64,000 bases of DNA from Amphimedon queenslandica (lineage: Eukaryota; Porifera; Demospongiae; Haplosclerida; Niphatidae). Location: the NCBI RefSeq assembly GCF_000090795.2, contig NW_003546607.1, forward strand, positions 18,335-82,334, given 5' to 3'. The notes under the pieces are model-generated. The model was not told where the DNA came from. It worked only from the letters and a program-made list of their open reading frames with translations, and did no database searches. The translations under genes were made by a program, and so were the position numbers. Below, piece by piece: positions 24,850 through 36,189 of the stretch (the first letter of the stretch is position 1; every line of letters starts with the position of its first letter).

Positions 24850-25918
24850 TTTGAGAACTTCTTTTAGAAATTCTTCCTCTGTAAGATTTTGACTATATTA
24901 TATGAATTATAAATATTATTAAAAATGGAAATTATTTTCTAATAGATCATAATTATTATTATTATTAATTACCTAAGAAACAGCAGTGCATTGTCGCTGC
25001 TTGGAGATTCACCATTAGATAATTGTCTGAGAAAATCACTTGCAATTTCTAATCATACACACACACATGAACAGTGCTTTAATGATGATATGAACTTTAA
25101 TACCTTTTGTCATATTATGAACTGAATAATAAAGCTCACGTCCAAGCCTGCAATATTCTATTTAATAGAAGAAGAATATTTTACTTTTACTTTAATGCAG
25201 ATCCACTTGCCTCTCATTGATACAGCTGTAGTGATCGATTCCTTGAACTGACTATAAGTGATGCAACATGGCTGCTGGTAGGGATATAGGGTATTTATTC
25301 TAAGTGACTCGTGAAGGAGTTTCATGTCAATCCTGCAGCAAAGAAAAATCTAACACAATTTGGAACTAAAATAGTGCTAAAAATTTAAAGCATTATAGCC
25401 ACTCCTTCTGCATATTTGTAAAGAAACAATTGATTCTTAATAATACTTTGAAATGAACCGTGTAATAAATTCTTTGTAGATTTGATTTGATATCCCTCCG
25501 GCCAGACCATCATCTATATATCATAGCTGAATAGTTTAATGCAAAGGAAAATTAGTAACCTACAAGTGTCATCAGTTAAAATGGAATAAATTTCATACAC
25601 TTGATCATTGAATGATCCAGTACAGAGACTAGTGTATTGTAGTGAAATGGCTGCATCAACAGCTTGTGACAATGGGGTGGACTGCAATGATAGACGTGTT
25701 AAACTGGAGCAAAAGAGATGCTTTGGAGCTAGTTTTGTTAAATTATTATTATTATTATTATTATTAAACAACTTTTACAGCACATACAAAATATACAAGG
25801 ACATTGTAATGTATCCTTACTAGTTAGTGATGTGATTGAGTGGATCAGGTGGTCTAGACTCAAGGAGGTTAGATCTAAGCAGCAAGTCCTGCCAAAGCTC
25901 TTTGACACTTTCCTCCAT
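24821..25918 (-). CDS. Unrecognised ~180-residue protein, 3' end overlapping MOSPD2
   Basis: Built from six exons whose phases agree. Exon 1 from 25918 (MEESVKELWQDLLLRSNLLE, ends 25821); exon 2 (LTRLSLQSTPLSQAVDAAIS ... NDQVYEIYSILTDDTC, about 25565-25713); exon 3 (IDMKLLHESLRINTLYPYQQ ... FKESITTAVSMRGK, about 25190-25335); exon 4 (LGRELYYSVHNMTK, about 25107-25150); exon 5 (EIASDFLRQLSNGESPSSDN, about 24976-25050); exon 6 ends QIISAAIQQV with TAA at 24821-24823. It looks helical, with no signal peptide, membrane span or motif I recognise. The in-phase splicing across five introns supports a real gene, but two donors are weak and the product is unknown. It is divergent from the CARD gene and convergent with MOSPD2. 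Confidence 0.5.
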
Positions 25919-26102
25919 TTTAGTAAACAGAAGAAGTTAAAAATGTAAGCAGGAGGTGCAGTGATTAATCTACTTCCTGTTGTGGCAAGATTAGATCTAT
26001 GAGCTGCTGCAAAAAATCAAAATGCTTCATTCATCAATATTTTGGCACTTTTGCTTCCCAGTTGTTTGTGATTTGTTGTTTGTCTGTGACACACACTAAG
26101 TG
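25919..26102. promoter_or_regulatory. Divergent interval, unrecognised gene / double-CARD gene
   Basis: 184 bp between start codons. No GC box, NRF1 or E-box motif is seen. The promoter role is inferred from orientation alone. Confidence 0.4.
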
Positions 26103-28898
26103 ATGAGCACTTCCCCACTTCCGTCAGTGCCAGTTGAGATACTGCACGACCTGGAGCCTTCACTCCAGGACCTCCTCAATCTATCAGTACTCGCCCAATC
26201 TTTTGAAGGCAGGCCTGTCCTTGCTCCTCTTGTTCCAGACATCAAGGAATCGACCACCTCTTCGACACAGCGTGTAGAATGCATAAAAAGGATAATAGAA
26301 TATGTTACAAGGACAGGCAATCTAGCCATGACTGCATTTTTAGGTGCACTAAAATCAACTAGTGAGTCATGTGAAGGGCACCACAGAGCTTTAATGCTGT
26401 TTGAAGATGCATCTACTGACAAGCCATCAACAGAGCAAAGCGAGCTAATGAATATTTTGCAAGAGAATGCAAAAGAACTAGAGCAATTAGACATCATCCT
26501 CCTTCTTCCTAGTCTCCTCCAGAAAAGTGTCATAAATAATGACAACTACAGAGATCTTAAAGGAACGTACATGAGCCATAGCGAGAGAGCTAAGAAACTC
26601 CTCACATTTCTCCAGACTAGAGGAGCAGACGGGATTGTAGAGTTCTTGATGACATTGCAAACCAGTTCAGAAGAGAATCACAATAAGATTGGTGGAAGAC
26701 TCATTAGCAAAGGTTTGCTGTAAATTGGTCATTATCTTATTTTGTCTGTTAAGCATTGTTGCTGATATTATAATTATTATCTCACTTTCAAAGCCAAAAC
26801 TCTTCAATGTTTTTACAGACTCAGAGACTGTATTATTATACTGAGTTGTATGAACACTTATTCATGTTTTTTGTACAGTTCAAGATCTTGTCCAGAGCAA
26901 AAGAACTGGAGACATAGACAAGACTCTCCTGCTCAAGCTTGGGAAATTGGGAGTGAACATGTCAGCAGTGAGCAGATCACACTCATCATCTTCAGAAGAA
27001 GCACAAGCACCAGCAGGACCCCATGGTGAGATAGTAAGAGGGTGATAAATGGGTAATAAGTAGCTAATGATTCATTATGTTTTAAAAAGTTTTTATTTAA
27101 TTTATGTAATATAATTATGCTGTGTTTAGTCGCAATTTAGCTCAGCATGTCACGTGGAATGCAGAATGCCTTTTCTGTCCATAAATGGACAGATTTATAG
27201 TTTATAGTTGTGCCTGTAAAGATAGATAAATACGATGCTGCTGTGTTTTGACAGCTATATCTCCATCCTTACCAATAGATAGGGTAGCTGTCCTGGTAAG
27301 AATGTCGGAATATTTCGAAATGAGTTCAAAGAGATCTCAGGAAGTCAAATTATCAAAGTAGGAGAGATCATTGAATGATAACTGCTGTGACAAACCCTCC
27401 CCTTTTTATAGTGATGAGTCCATTGTTAACTGGTTGAGAGAGCAGGATTATCATATCATTGATATTACTTTTGATCTAATCAACAAGTGTCAAAGTGGTG
27501 AGTATAAGGACTATCATCAAGTATTGATAGAGATCTTTGACAAAGTTAGTAGTTTATAAAAAACAGCAAATATATAAGATACATAATTTTATAATTCATA
27601 GGAAGTTGCTTCCTGTTGTCACCCAAAGACAATTATTATAGTCTACCTAACTGGGCTGGCTTATATGACCAAAGTAAGCTGGGAGTTTTCTTGGTTCTCC
27701 CTTAAAAGGATGCATGGTTCCTTCTTAGGCTTCTAAAAAAACTTGCCTGCTAATGGATAGATCACACTTTCTCAGCAGAAGCCAGGTTACATTCACATGC
27801 ATGCACATGCATTAGAATCACATGCATCCACATGCCTTGTTCTAATAAGTCTTTCAGCAGATATGGTTGCAAATTGACTCACTGTGTTTGTGACATGCTG
27901 CTGAAAGAGATATTTATTATACCTTTACGGTAAGCTTTGCTGTACAGGTATGCTTCATACAGTCGGCATTGCTTTAATTAAGAGCTGGCTTAAAAACTTT
28001 CTTTTGCTATGCAGGATGATTGTATAACTGATTCACATATCAAGATAGGTCTAAAACAGCTCCCAACACCTTATGTTACCATTATTAGTGATACCCTCTG
28101 GAGCAAAGAAGAAAAAGAAGAGAAGGTACTAATACTTTAAAGACAATAATTAAAGATGCTTCTTTATTCCATTACAGGCCCCATGGGGGAATCTTTGCTC
28201 CTGGGACTCTAGGACTGTAGTGATAAGCTCTACTATTGAATATGAAGATCAAAAGTCAATTCCTATCGAGAGAGAGTTGATGAAATACTTAGAAAGCAGC
28301 CTGAGATCATGGAGTGATGACAGGTACTAGAGTCTACTCACAAGGAGAGAGTGCATATAAACTGTTCCTTTATATAGGGAATGTCCTAAGATCAGTCACT
28401 ATCAGTTCTATCAATCGCTCGTTCATGGTTATAGAGACTCGGAAGATCTACCACTGACAATAGTGGTAGGTGTGATAATGGAATGATATCATTATGTGGT
28501 GTTTTTCTCTCATAGGGTGATGTTGATCGTATCCTGTTTGGATATTACAACTATCCTTATCCTCTTTTCCTTTTTGGTCGCCTTTTAAGGGAAGAGGGAA
28601 AGATTGAGTGTGGGTGTGGTTATTACGTAATGGGGCTCGAGCCGGAGCAAGAGGTGACAGTGAGTCTACCCACTCAACCCGAGGGTATCCATAAGGCAGT
28701 CGTACATGAAGTGACCGATAATACTTGCATAGTCAAGTACAACGTGGTTACTAACATTCCAGTAAGAGATAGCATAAATAATTATTAATTTTAAATTATG
28801 TTTTTTATCAGACTGATGTAGTGCATCTTTTTGTAACAGTCCCGGACCGGGAAAAGATTTTAATATCAACTGACATAAATGACAGAATGAAAGGCAAG

Positions 28899-28954
<56 letters not shown>

Positions 28955-31869
28955 AATAATAATAATATATTTTTATTTCAACAGATGACATACTTGTTAG
29001 TTATTTGAATCAGTCATCACGTCTTGATCACACAAAGTAAGCTCTTCTTAATATCTCAATTCTAAGTAATGTTTTTGCCAATATTGTTTGCACATATCAC
29101 GTCTTGATCACACAAAGTAAGCTCTTCTTAATATCTCAATTCTAAGTAATGTTTATGCCAATATTGTTTACGCATTGAACTGATTGAACCATACATAAAC
29201 ATCCTTGCACTTTCCTCTTTTAAAGTACAGCAAGCGATGACCTCAGAAAATACAATTTTAAGCAAACTATAGTTGCATATACTTATCATGTCTCTTATGC
29301 ACTTTTCTTTAGGGCAACTGGTCAACTAAAAGTTAAACAAGTTTTTGAAGAGTTTGAGATAACAGATCAAACTGATTCGCTTCAGTCACCTAAAGTAATA
29401 GTATCCTCTATTGAGCTAGTGAAAAGTTTACTGGGTAAAGGAGTAAATTTATAATGAATTATTTATTTAATGAATTATTATTAATGTAGAAAGGATTGGG
29501 CATTATCTGCTGGTAAGGAATTGGAAGAACGTCGTTCAAAGGTCAAGAAAAAATCACAAATGTTTTTTAAATAACTTTAAAACAGGTTAGCATTAGAAAA
29601 AAAGATGGATTAAAATAAAGATGAATTGAAATATTCCATTTCTTTGTACTCATAGTACAATTAGATCCAAGAGGATTTCAAGTTTCAAGCAATAGTGAGA
29701 TACCAAATAGTCCAGCTGAATATGCTCTTCATGATGATGACAAGTACTGGAAACCTGCTTCATTACCTGCTGAATTGAGAATAGAAATAAAGAAATCATA
29801 CTACGTTACTGCAGTTGAGTTGACAAGTATGTTATAGTTTGCTTTATAGTGTATAGTACTATGCAAGATAAGGTTTATCTGTTGCACAATAAAAATATTT
29901 ATTTTTCTTTTAGCTACTCCACAAATGGCACCTAATGCTTCTAGATTACCTCGTGTTGAGATGAGCTACACGAACAAGATCCCTCTTGTAAAGTCCCGAT
30001 ATGAGGGTCCTTCAGTATCTCATAAAACACTGATGATCCCTTTGATTAGTATCGATGATTGCAAGCAACGTCAAGATCACTCCACTTTCTCGGTTATTAA
30101 AATATCTCCGCTTAAACTTGATCAGTCGGTTGACAGAGGAATGTTTGTGTTTAATCTTGTCATTGCAAGCACTGATAATGAAGGTTAGAGTTTTTATGAT
30201 TTCTTTAGAATCAAATTTTGGCATACATGTATTTTCAAATGGCCATAACTTGAAAAATTGAAGTCGGAATTGGCTCAAACTTTCTACATAGCATAAGGAC
30301 ATCAATATGTATCAGAAAATGTAATAAAAATTGGGGGTGAATTCGGAGCCATTTTTTGGAGAAAACCATGGGCTATAGTACAGGGAACTTTTCAGATTTT
30401 GGCCCATTTTTCAAAAGGCCATAACTTGAAAAATTGAAGTTGGAATCGGCTCAAACTTTCTACACAGCATAAGTACATCAATATACCATTTTGCTAATCC
30501 ACATGCTATGCTATTTTTGTTAATTTACTATTTTATAGTTAACTATGTTCAAGATTATACAATCCTTGATCCAATGCCATCGATACAATGTATACCAGTT
30601 CCTAATGCTGATCAGCAAGTGAAACTGGAGAATAATGGAGAGCCTCTTATTGTATCATTCACTAATACTTATGACTCAATACTACTAGCAATAGATGGTA
30701 ATGCTCCAGTCACATGTAGCCAACTGATGGTCTATTATCCTGAGAATGGTAATTTCAGTGACTTCAATAAACTGCATGATATTATTTTTATTCTTCAGGT
30801 AAACCCATTGAGCTGTTTGACATAGAATTAATACAACAAAGTTTTAGTAGAAGCAAAGAACTTCTCAATGCTTTTCATCCTGCTAGTGGAATATCCAGAA
30901 CTGACCTGAAATCTCCAAAGATTCTTCATGAACTCATCCTTCATATCAATGAGAGGTATCCTTTGCAGGTGCACTTGTATGGTAGCAGCATGAGTGAGAC
31001 AATGGTAGGAAAAGTGGATTCTAATTTAGAACTTAGTTTAAATAATGAGTCACCTCAAGTGCTTTTTGTGACAGTAATGTGCATTGAAAAAACCGGTAAG
31101 GATTACCATAAGTGTATTTACTTTGTATAATACTGTGTTGCACTTTAATTTCGCAGAGTTTTATGGCAATTTGCAAGCAAAATCACGCATATTAAAATGC
31201 CAATGCATGCTCAGAGATGCACATGTACACAAAAATTACCAAATTAAAAACCGCCAGTTACAATTTTTACAGCAAAACCACCAAAATAAAGCCCTGCTGT
31301 AATAAAGCGCTATAGTGGTACTAACATCACTGATATTCTTTTATAATCCATGCAGGTAAAATAGACTGCATAGTGTCACAAAAAGACATAGCACCAATGA
31401 GTATATCAAAAGATACTTTCATAAACTTATCGCTACCCGAAGGAGAGAGCTCCACTGTTGATACATACAGGGTCTTTGTTAGCTGCTCTCCATTACAACT
31501 GGACTCACTGCAGCAGTTGAATGTAATGGACTACTTCTCAAGTCACAAGTATAAACCACCCAATCTAAAGAATCTCATTTTACAGGTCAGTAATTGTGTG
31601 GAGCAGTAATAATATAGTCCATGGTTTTATAAAAACTGGCTCAAAAACACTCAAAATTAAAGTATTTTGTCCAGTGGAAAAGTTGCTGATTAACTTTATG
31701 GCTTTCAAAAAATAATTAACTTAGGAGATGCCTTCATTTTAAAATAAATGCATGCATTGAATTATAAATTTTTGGTAGCCTTTGTGAATATTTCTATCCC
31801 TCTTCATTTCTGCAGGAAAAAGACGAAGAATGGTACTGCTATCAATACACAGTCCGAGTTATTAAATAA
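26103..31869 (+). CDS. Large double-CARD protein, otherwise unrecognised
   Basis: Many-exon gene; ATG at 26103, stop TAA at 31867-31869. The first exon alone encodes two CARD-like helical bundles: one with RVECIKRIIEYVTRTGNLAM followed by TAFLGALKST, the second with LDIILLLPSLLQKSVINNDN, then SHSERAKKLLTFLQTRGADG and IVEFLMTLQTS. A further helical segment follows (IVNWLREQDYHIIDITFDLI, about 27413-27550). The middle is a mixed alpha/beta region with DRILFGYYNYPYPLFLFGRL and ERELMKYLESSLRSW (28150-28760). An exon at about 29656-29828 has the look of a discoidin/galactose-binding fold (SSNSEIPNSPAEYALHDDDK, then YW, then LRIEIKKSYYVTAVELTT), a tentative reading. The C-terminal exons are beta-rich, ending EEWYCYQYTVRVIK. 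No signal peptide is seen, so it is probably cytosolic. CARDs act in apoptosis and innate immune assemblies by homotypic binding; no caspase, NACHT or kinase domain is visible. Confidence 0.68.
28907..28953. repeat. ATT trinucleotide array
   Basis: About 16 ATT units in an intron of the CARD gene, directly after the donor of the exon ending NDRMK. Confidence 0.93.
29016..29175 (+). repeat. 80-bp direct duplication spanning an exon end and splice donor
   Basis: ATCACGTCTTGATCACACAA and the following intron start recur exactly 80 bp downstream with about one mismatch before the copies diverge. The unit contains the last codons of an exon (SRLDHTK) and its GTAAGC donor, so two donors compete. 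Confidence 0.92.
30235..30490 (+). repeat. Intronic copies of the ~177-bp repeat (CARD gene intron)
   Basis: One full and one partial copy in forward orientation (GGCCATAACTTGAAAAATTG at 30241 and again near 30418). They lie between the exon ending IASTDNE and the one starting NYVQDYTILD. Confidence 0.9.
31125..31321 (-). mobile_element. Degenerate MITE-like element, copy 1
   Basis: The reverse complement aligns along its whole length with the element at 42019-42210 (shared blocks GCTTTATTTTGG, TTTTGCTGTAAAA, TTTTAATTTGG, TTTTTGTGTACA, GAGCATG, GCTTGCAAA, AAATTAAAG). Its terminal repeats are more decayed. It sits in an intron of the CARD gene. Confidence 0.75.
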
Positions 31870-32397
31870 TAGTTAACTGACCTTTGATCACATGTATAAC
31901 TAGTTATATTATACCGGTAACTAGTTAAATTCTTCTACGAAGAAAATAATTAATGCAATTATAATTATTGAGGAGAGAATGGTTTGGGTGGACAATAATA
32001 TAACAAAAGCATTGCATAGATTAGAGAGAGATAGAGAAAGTGTGTTCAACAATTAAAAAGTGAGAACGACAAAGAATTGTGTAAGACAGGCAGGCCCTGT
32101 CAAGAGTGTAATGTGGTTAATAGTGTTGGTCCAATTTTAATGAATTTGGGTACTGAGCAGGATCTAAACAACACAAACAAACAAATAACATTAAAATCCT
32201 CAAGAGAAAAGCAGCACAAATATTAAACAATATATAGCAGAATTATAAATAGGTATAAATATCACAGCTATTTTTGTTATTTAAATTAAAATTCAAAAGT
32301 AAATTATCATTAAAATTAGAAGCAGTATATCATAATAATACCGGTAGAACTTCAAAATAGCCGAAAATCTACTAATTTTGTACAATAATTGTACAAC
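31870..32397. other. Convergent intergenic region, CARD gene / RANGAP1
   Basis: 528 bp of AT-rich sequence between two stop codons. It should contain both 3' UTRs. I see no gene, repeat array or RNA in it. Confidence 0.6.
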
Positions 32398-33159
32398 TCA
32401 CTTGGTTATAAGTGCTAAAAGCATTTCATGACATTTCGATGAGAAATATGCCTTTTTAGACAAGTATTCCACCGTCACTAGTAGTGGACCATCAACTGAT
32501 TCAAATGGCTTAAATTTCTTGTCTTCATGCTATAAAATGGGAGGGGCTTATTTATAAGCCACGCCTACAATCACATACCTTGATTAATCCGACTAAACTG
32601 AGGAAGATATTAAGAAAACTTAACATGTTTTCTTCTCCTTGACTGAGGAATGGCTCGCAGCATTTATCTAGAAAAGGAAATGTTAATTTTCAGATAACTT
32701 CCAAGAGGAAGCACTGACCTATAAATTCATGTACTGCTGCTCTGTGATCAGAAGGAACTCCTCCTTCACTAGTTGATTGGTAACCAATTGCAACCTTTAA
32801 GAACAAAAAGGAATGAAAAAATAGTAGTGGTAGCTAGCATAAGAAATTATGGACAAATAAAAAATGTGTAAATAGCTATAAAAATCACATGAAGTATAAT
32901 AAAATGTTGAGATTTACTTTGGTATATGTTTCAGCTAATTTTTCAGCAGCTGGGTTTTCCTGTAAAAATAAATAAATAATAATAATGATAATGATAATGT
33001 GAATAATGACGTACAGTTAGATAATCTTGTAATAATGATATTCTGTTGTTTAGGCCAAGGTAGTATTGAACTGAAGGTGATTCTAACCATTCGTCTAATG
33101 TAACCTAAATAAAATAATAAATAAATAAATAAAATAAATAAATAAATAAATAAATAAAA

Positions 33160-33211
<52 letters not shown>

Positions 33212-35877
33212 AGATAAGTAATAAGAAATAAATAATAAATAAATAAATAATTAATTAATGAATACAGCACATGTACAACACAGTGCTTTAAACTTGACCT
33301 TTCTATTGTAATGACTGTAATACATTACAATAATAATAATAATTATAAAAAAGTAATAATAAGATAATCTCACACTAACAGTTTTAGTAATGGCTTCCTC
33401 TTTGACGCTATCGTCCAGTAGCCCATTCTCCTCTTCCTCCTCCTCTTTGTTGCTCTCTCCATCTTCATCCTCTGTCTCTTCTCCTTCATCATCGCTCAAT
33501 GACTGAAGTGCCTGCTCCAGTCCAGCAGCTTCCATCATCTCTTGAATCCTCTCAACTCCTTCCTCTCCAAATGCGTTGCCTAGCAACAATAGCGTCATTA
33601 CCGTGGCAACAGGTTCCTCGCACTTACCGTTTAAGTCGAGTACGGCGAGTTGGGATTTGTTTGAAAGGGCGGAGACAATGGCAGCTCCTGAATTAATGTC
33701 TAGCTCATTATAGCTTAGCCATAACTCCTAAATAAGAACAAATTTATAATGGCCATAACTCGAAAAATTGAAGTCGGAATTGACTCAAACTTTCTACATA
33801 GCATAAGTACATCAATATGTATCAGAAAATGTAATAAAAATTGGGGGTCATTTTGGAGCCATTTTTTGGAAAAAAACCATGGGCTATAGTACAGGGAACT
33901 TTTCAGATTTTGGCCAATTTTATAAAATGGCCATAACTCGAAAAATTGAAGTCGGAATTGACTCAAACTTTCTACATAGCATAAGGACATTAATATGTAT
34001 CAAAAAATGTAATAAAAATTGGGGGTAATTTTGGAGCCATTTTTCGGGAAAAACCATGGGCTATAGTACAGGGAACTTTTTAGATTTTGGCCAATTTTAT
34101 AAAATGGCCATAACTCAAAAAATTGAAGTCGGAATCGGCTCAAACTTTCTACATAGCATAAGTACATCAATATGTATCAAAAAATGTAATAAAAATTGGG
34201 GGTCATTTCGGAGCCATTTTTCGGAAAAAACCATGGGCTATAGTACAGGGATTTTTTCAGATTTTGGCCATTTCTTCAAATGGCTGTAACTCAAAAAATT
34301 GAAGTCGGAATCGATTCAAACTTGCTACACAGCATAAGGACATCAATATGTATCAGAAAATGTAATAAAAATTGGGGGTGATTTCGGAGCCATTTTTCGG
34401 AAAAAACCATGGGCTATAGTACAGGGATTTTTTCAGATTTTGGTCCATTTCTTGAAATGACTGTAACTCAAAAAATTGAAGTCGGAATCAATTCAAACTT
34501 GCTACACAGCATAAGGACATCAATATGTATCAGAAAATGTAATAAAAATTGGGGGTGATTTTGGAGCCATTTTTCGAAAAAAACCATGGGCTATAGTACA
34601 GGGATTTTTTTGAAAATTGGCCAAATTTTTAAAATGGCCGTAACTCAAAAAATTGAAGTCAGAATCAACTCAAACTTTCTACACAGCATAAGTACATCAA
34701 TATGCATCAGAAAATGTAATAAAAATTGCAAAAACAAAAAAGACAAATATAACATGACCTACTCTTAGCATTTGGTGTCCATCCTTAACAGCTTCAGCAA
34801 TGGCGACTGCACCTTTTGAACGAACAAGACACTCGCCAAAATTAATGACCTCGAGCTCCTGAAGAGAAGGAATGACATCAGCCATTAATGCAGAGCCGTC
34901 TTCAGTGAAGGTATTATCGCTAAGATTAAGAACCTAGAAAACAAGAGAGAAAGTATACTAATAATATACTGAGATATACTGGAGTACCCTGAGATGTGGG
35001 TTCTTTTTAAGTGCTCTTGCTAATGCGCTGATTCCGTCGCAGTAGATACCATTCTGTGGCATTGAGAGTTCGACGAGAGACCCCAGCGTCTATTAATCAT
35101 GTGACAATCATGTGATAGTTTCTGATGTGGGGGCGTACCTCAAAAACTTCAGCAAGAGCTCTTGCTCCATCATTCTCGAGCCTGTTCCGCCCACTCTGAA
35201 AAACCTCCAGTGCAAACTTAGCACCAACTTCGCTTGCCTCCTGGTAACACTGTAATAGCGCCTTGGAAAGTATCTACGTAATATAATAGACCAAAAATAA
35301 ATTTAAATTTTTAAAATTAAATAAAAAGGTGCTACCTTTCCTCCTCCTATTCCAAGGCCATTATTATTAAATTTCAATATCTTGAGGGTGTAACAAACTT
35401 CACTCGTTAACAGCGTAGACACGCCCTCCACTCCGGCAGGACCAAACGCATTGTCGCTCAGATCAAGCTCGACAAGACGTGCCCCGGCAACGATCAGGCC
35501 GTTCCCTAGCGATGACTAATTAACGATAAAAGGTGTTAAATGTTTTACATGTCTGGGCCGGCTTACTAGAGCTGGTGGTATTTCTGTTTTAAGACGACTG
35601 ACAAACATGTCGCTCCACAGTGCATGTCTCAAACTACCTCCTACGTTTTCTAGTAGCTTGCCAATGGCAGAGGCGGCCTCTGTGCCGTAGGAGTTACCAC
35701 TGAGTTTTAAAGAAGTTATACCGGCTGCATCTCTGATCTGATGAAGTATTTCTCCAACTAGCAAATAAATATATATCTATTGCTCCTATAGTGAGCTTTG
35801 TTACCATCTTCCTCGCTGTCTATCTTCTTGTTTTCTCCATTCACTACCACCTCCACTGACTTGCTCTCGTCCGCCAT
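32398..35877 (-). CDS. RANGAP1: Ran GTPase-activating protein 1
   Basis: Start [20 protein letters not shown] at 35877. The leucine-rich repeat domain is spread over about eight exons: [131 protein letters not shown] and [20 protein letters not shown] long Glu/Asp-rich stretch (about 33400-33500) follows, then a C-terminal helical domain ([20 protein letters not shown] ... [11 protein letters not shown]) typical of animal RanGAP1. The protein stimulates Ran GTP hydrolysis in the cytoplasm to drive nuclear transport. I did not find a clear SUMO acceptor motif. One intron (about 33728-34763) carries the longest repeat array of the window, and another the AAAT tract at 33110-33255. Confidence 0.94.
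33110..33255. repeat. AAAT tetranucleotide tract
   Basis: Near-perfect (AAAT)n in a RANGAP1 intron, producing false Phe/Tyr/Leu/Ile-rich frames. Confidence 0.95.
33749..34735 (+). repeat. Six-copy tandem array of the ~177-bp repeat (RANGAP1 intron)
   Basis: Starts of the GGCCATAACT-type block lie at about 33751, 33929, 34106, 34282, 34459 and 34636, giving spacings of 178, 177, 176, 177 and 177 bp. Each unit ends CCATGGGCTATAGTACAGGG plus an AT-rich stretch. It runs opposite to the host gene. Confidence 0.96.
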
Positions 35878-35907
35878 GTTTTTTCAAATCCGCGCGAGCC
35901 AGCCCAC

Positions 35908-35919
35908 TGCGCATGCGCA
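35908..35919. promoter_or_regulatory. NRF1-type site TGCGCATGCGCA
   Basis: Perfect match to the palindromic NRF1 consensus, about 31 bp upstream of the RANGAP1 start codon. Confidence 0.7.
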
Positions 35920-35966
35920 ATGGCACGGCCCAGGAACTTTTTCAAGTCTGGCGCGCCCGTCCCGAC

Positions 35967-35978
35967 TGCGCACGCGCA
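35967..35978. promoter_or_regulatory. NRF1-type site TGCGCACGCGCA
   Basis: One-base variant of the NRF1 consensus, 59 bp from the first site. The pairing makes chance less likely in AT-rich DNA. Confidence 0.6.
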
Positions 35979-36189
35979 GTACACTCCCGGGTAATCATCC
36001 TACAACCTACATCATCATCTTTTCTAGTGTTTTCTTCTCCTCCTCCTCCTCCTATCATCAAAATTCCCTGCCACCACTCAGCTACCCGTGGCAAGAGACA
36101 AGAGAGAGAGACACCACCCATCCATAAAGCTTCTTTCCTCGACACTTATCTCTTCTTGTAAATCCAGCAAACTTTGCAGAGTCCTCAAA

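Larger units (their letters stand above)
35878..36189. promoter_or_regulatory. GC-rich divergent promoter, RANGAP1 / OTUD4
   Basis: CpG-rich 312 bp between two start codons, in contrast to its AT-rich surroundings. It carries two NRF1-type palindromes (listed separately) and the 5' UTRs of both genes. Confidence 0.65.

Noticed and set aside
33577-33614. X-box-like sequence (TTACCGTGGCAAC) near RANGAP1 exons
   Set aside because: It overlaps RANGAP1 exon and intron sequence far from any start codon and has an imperfect first half site.
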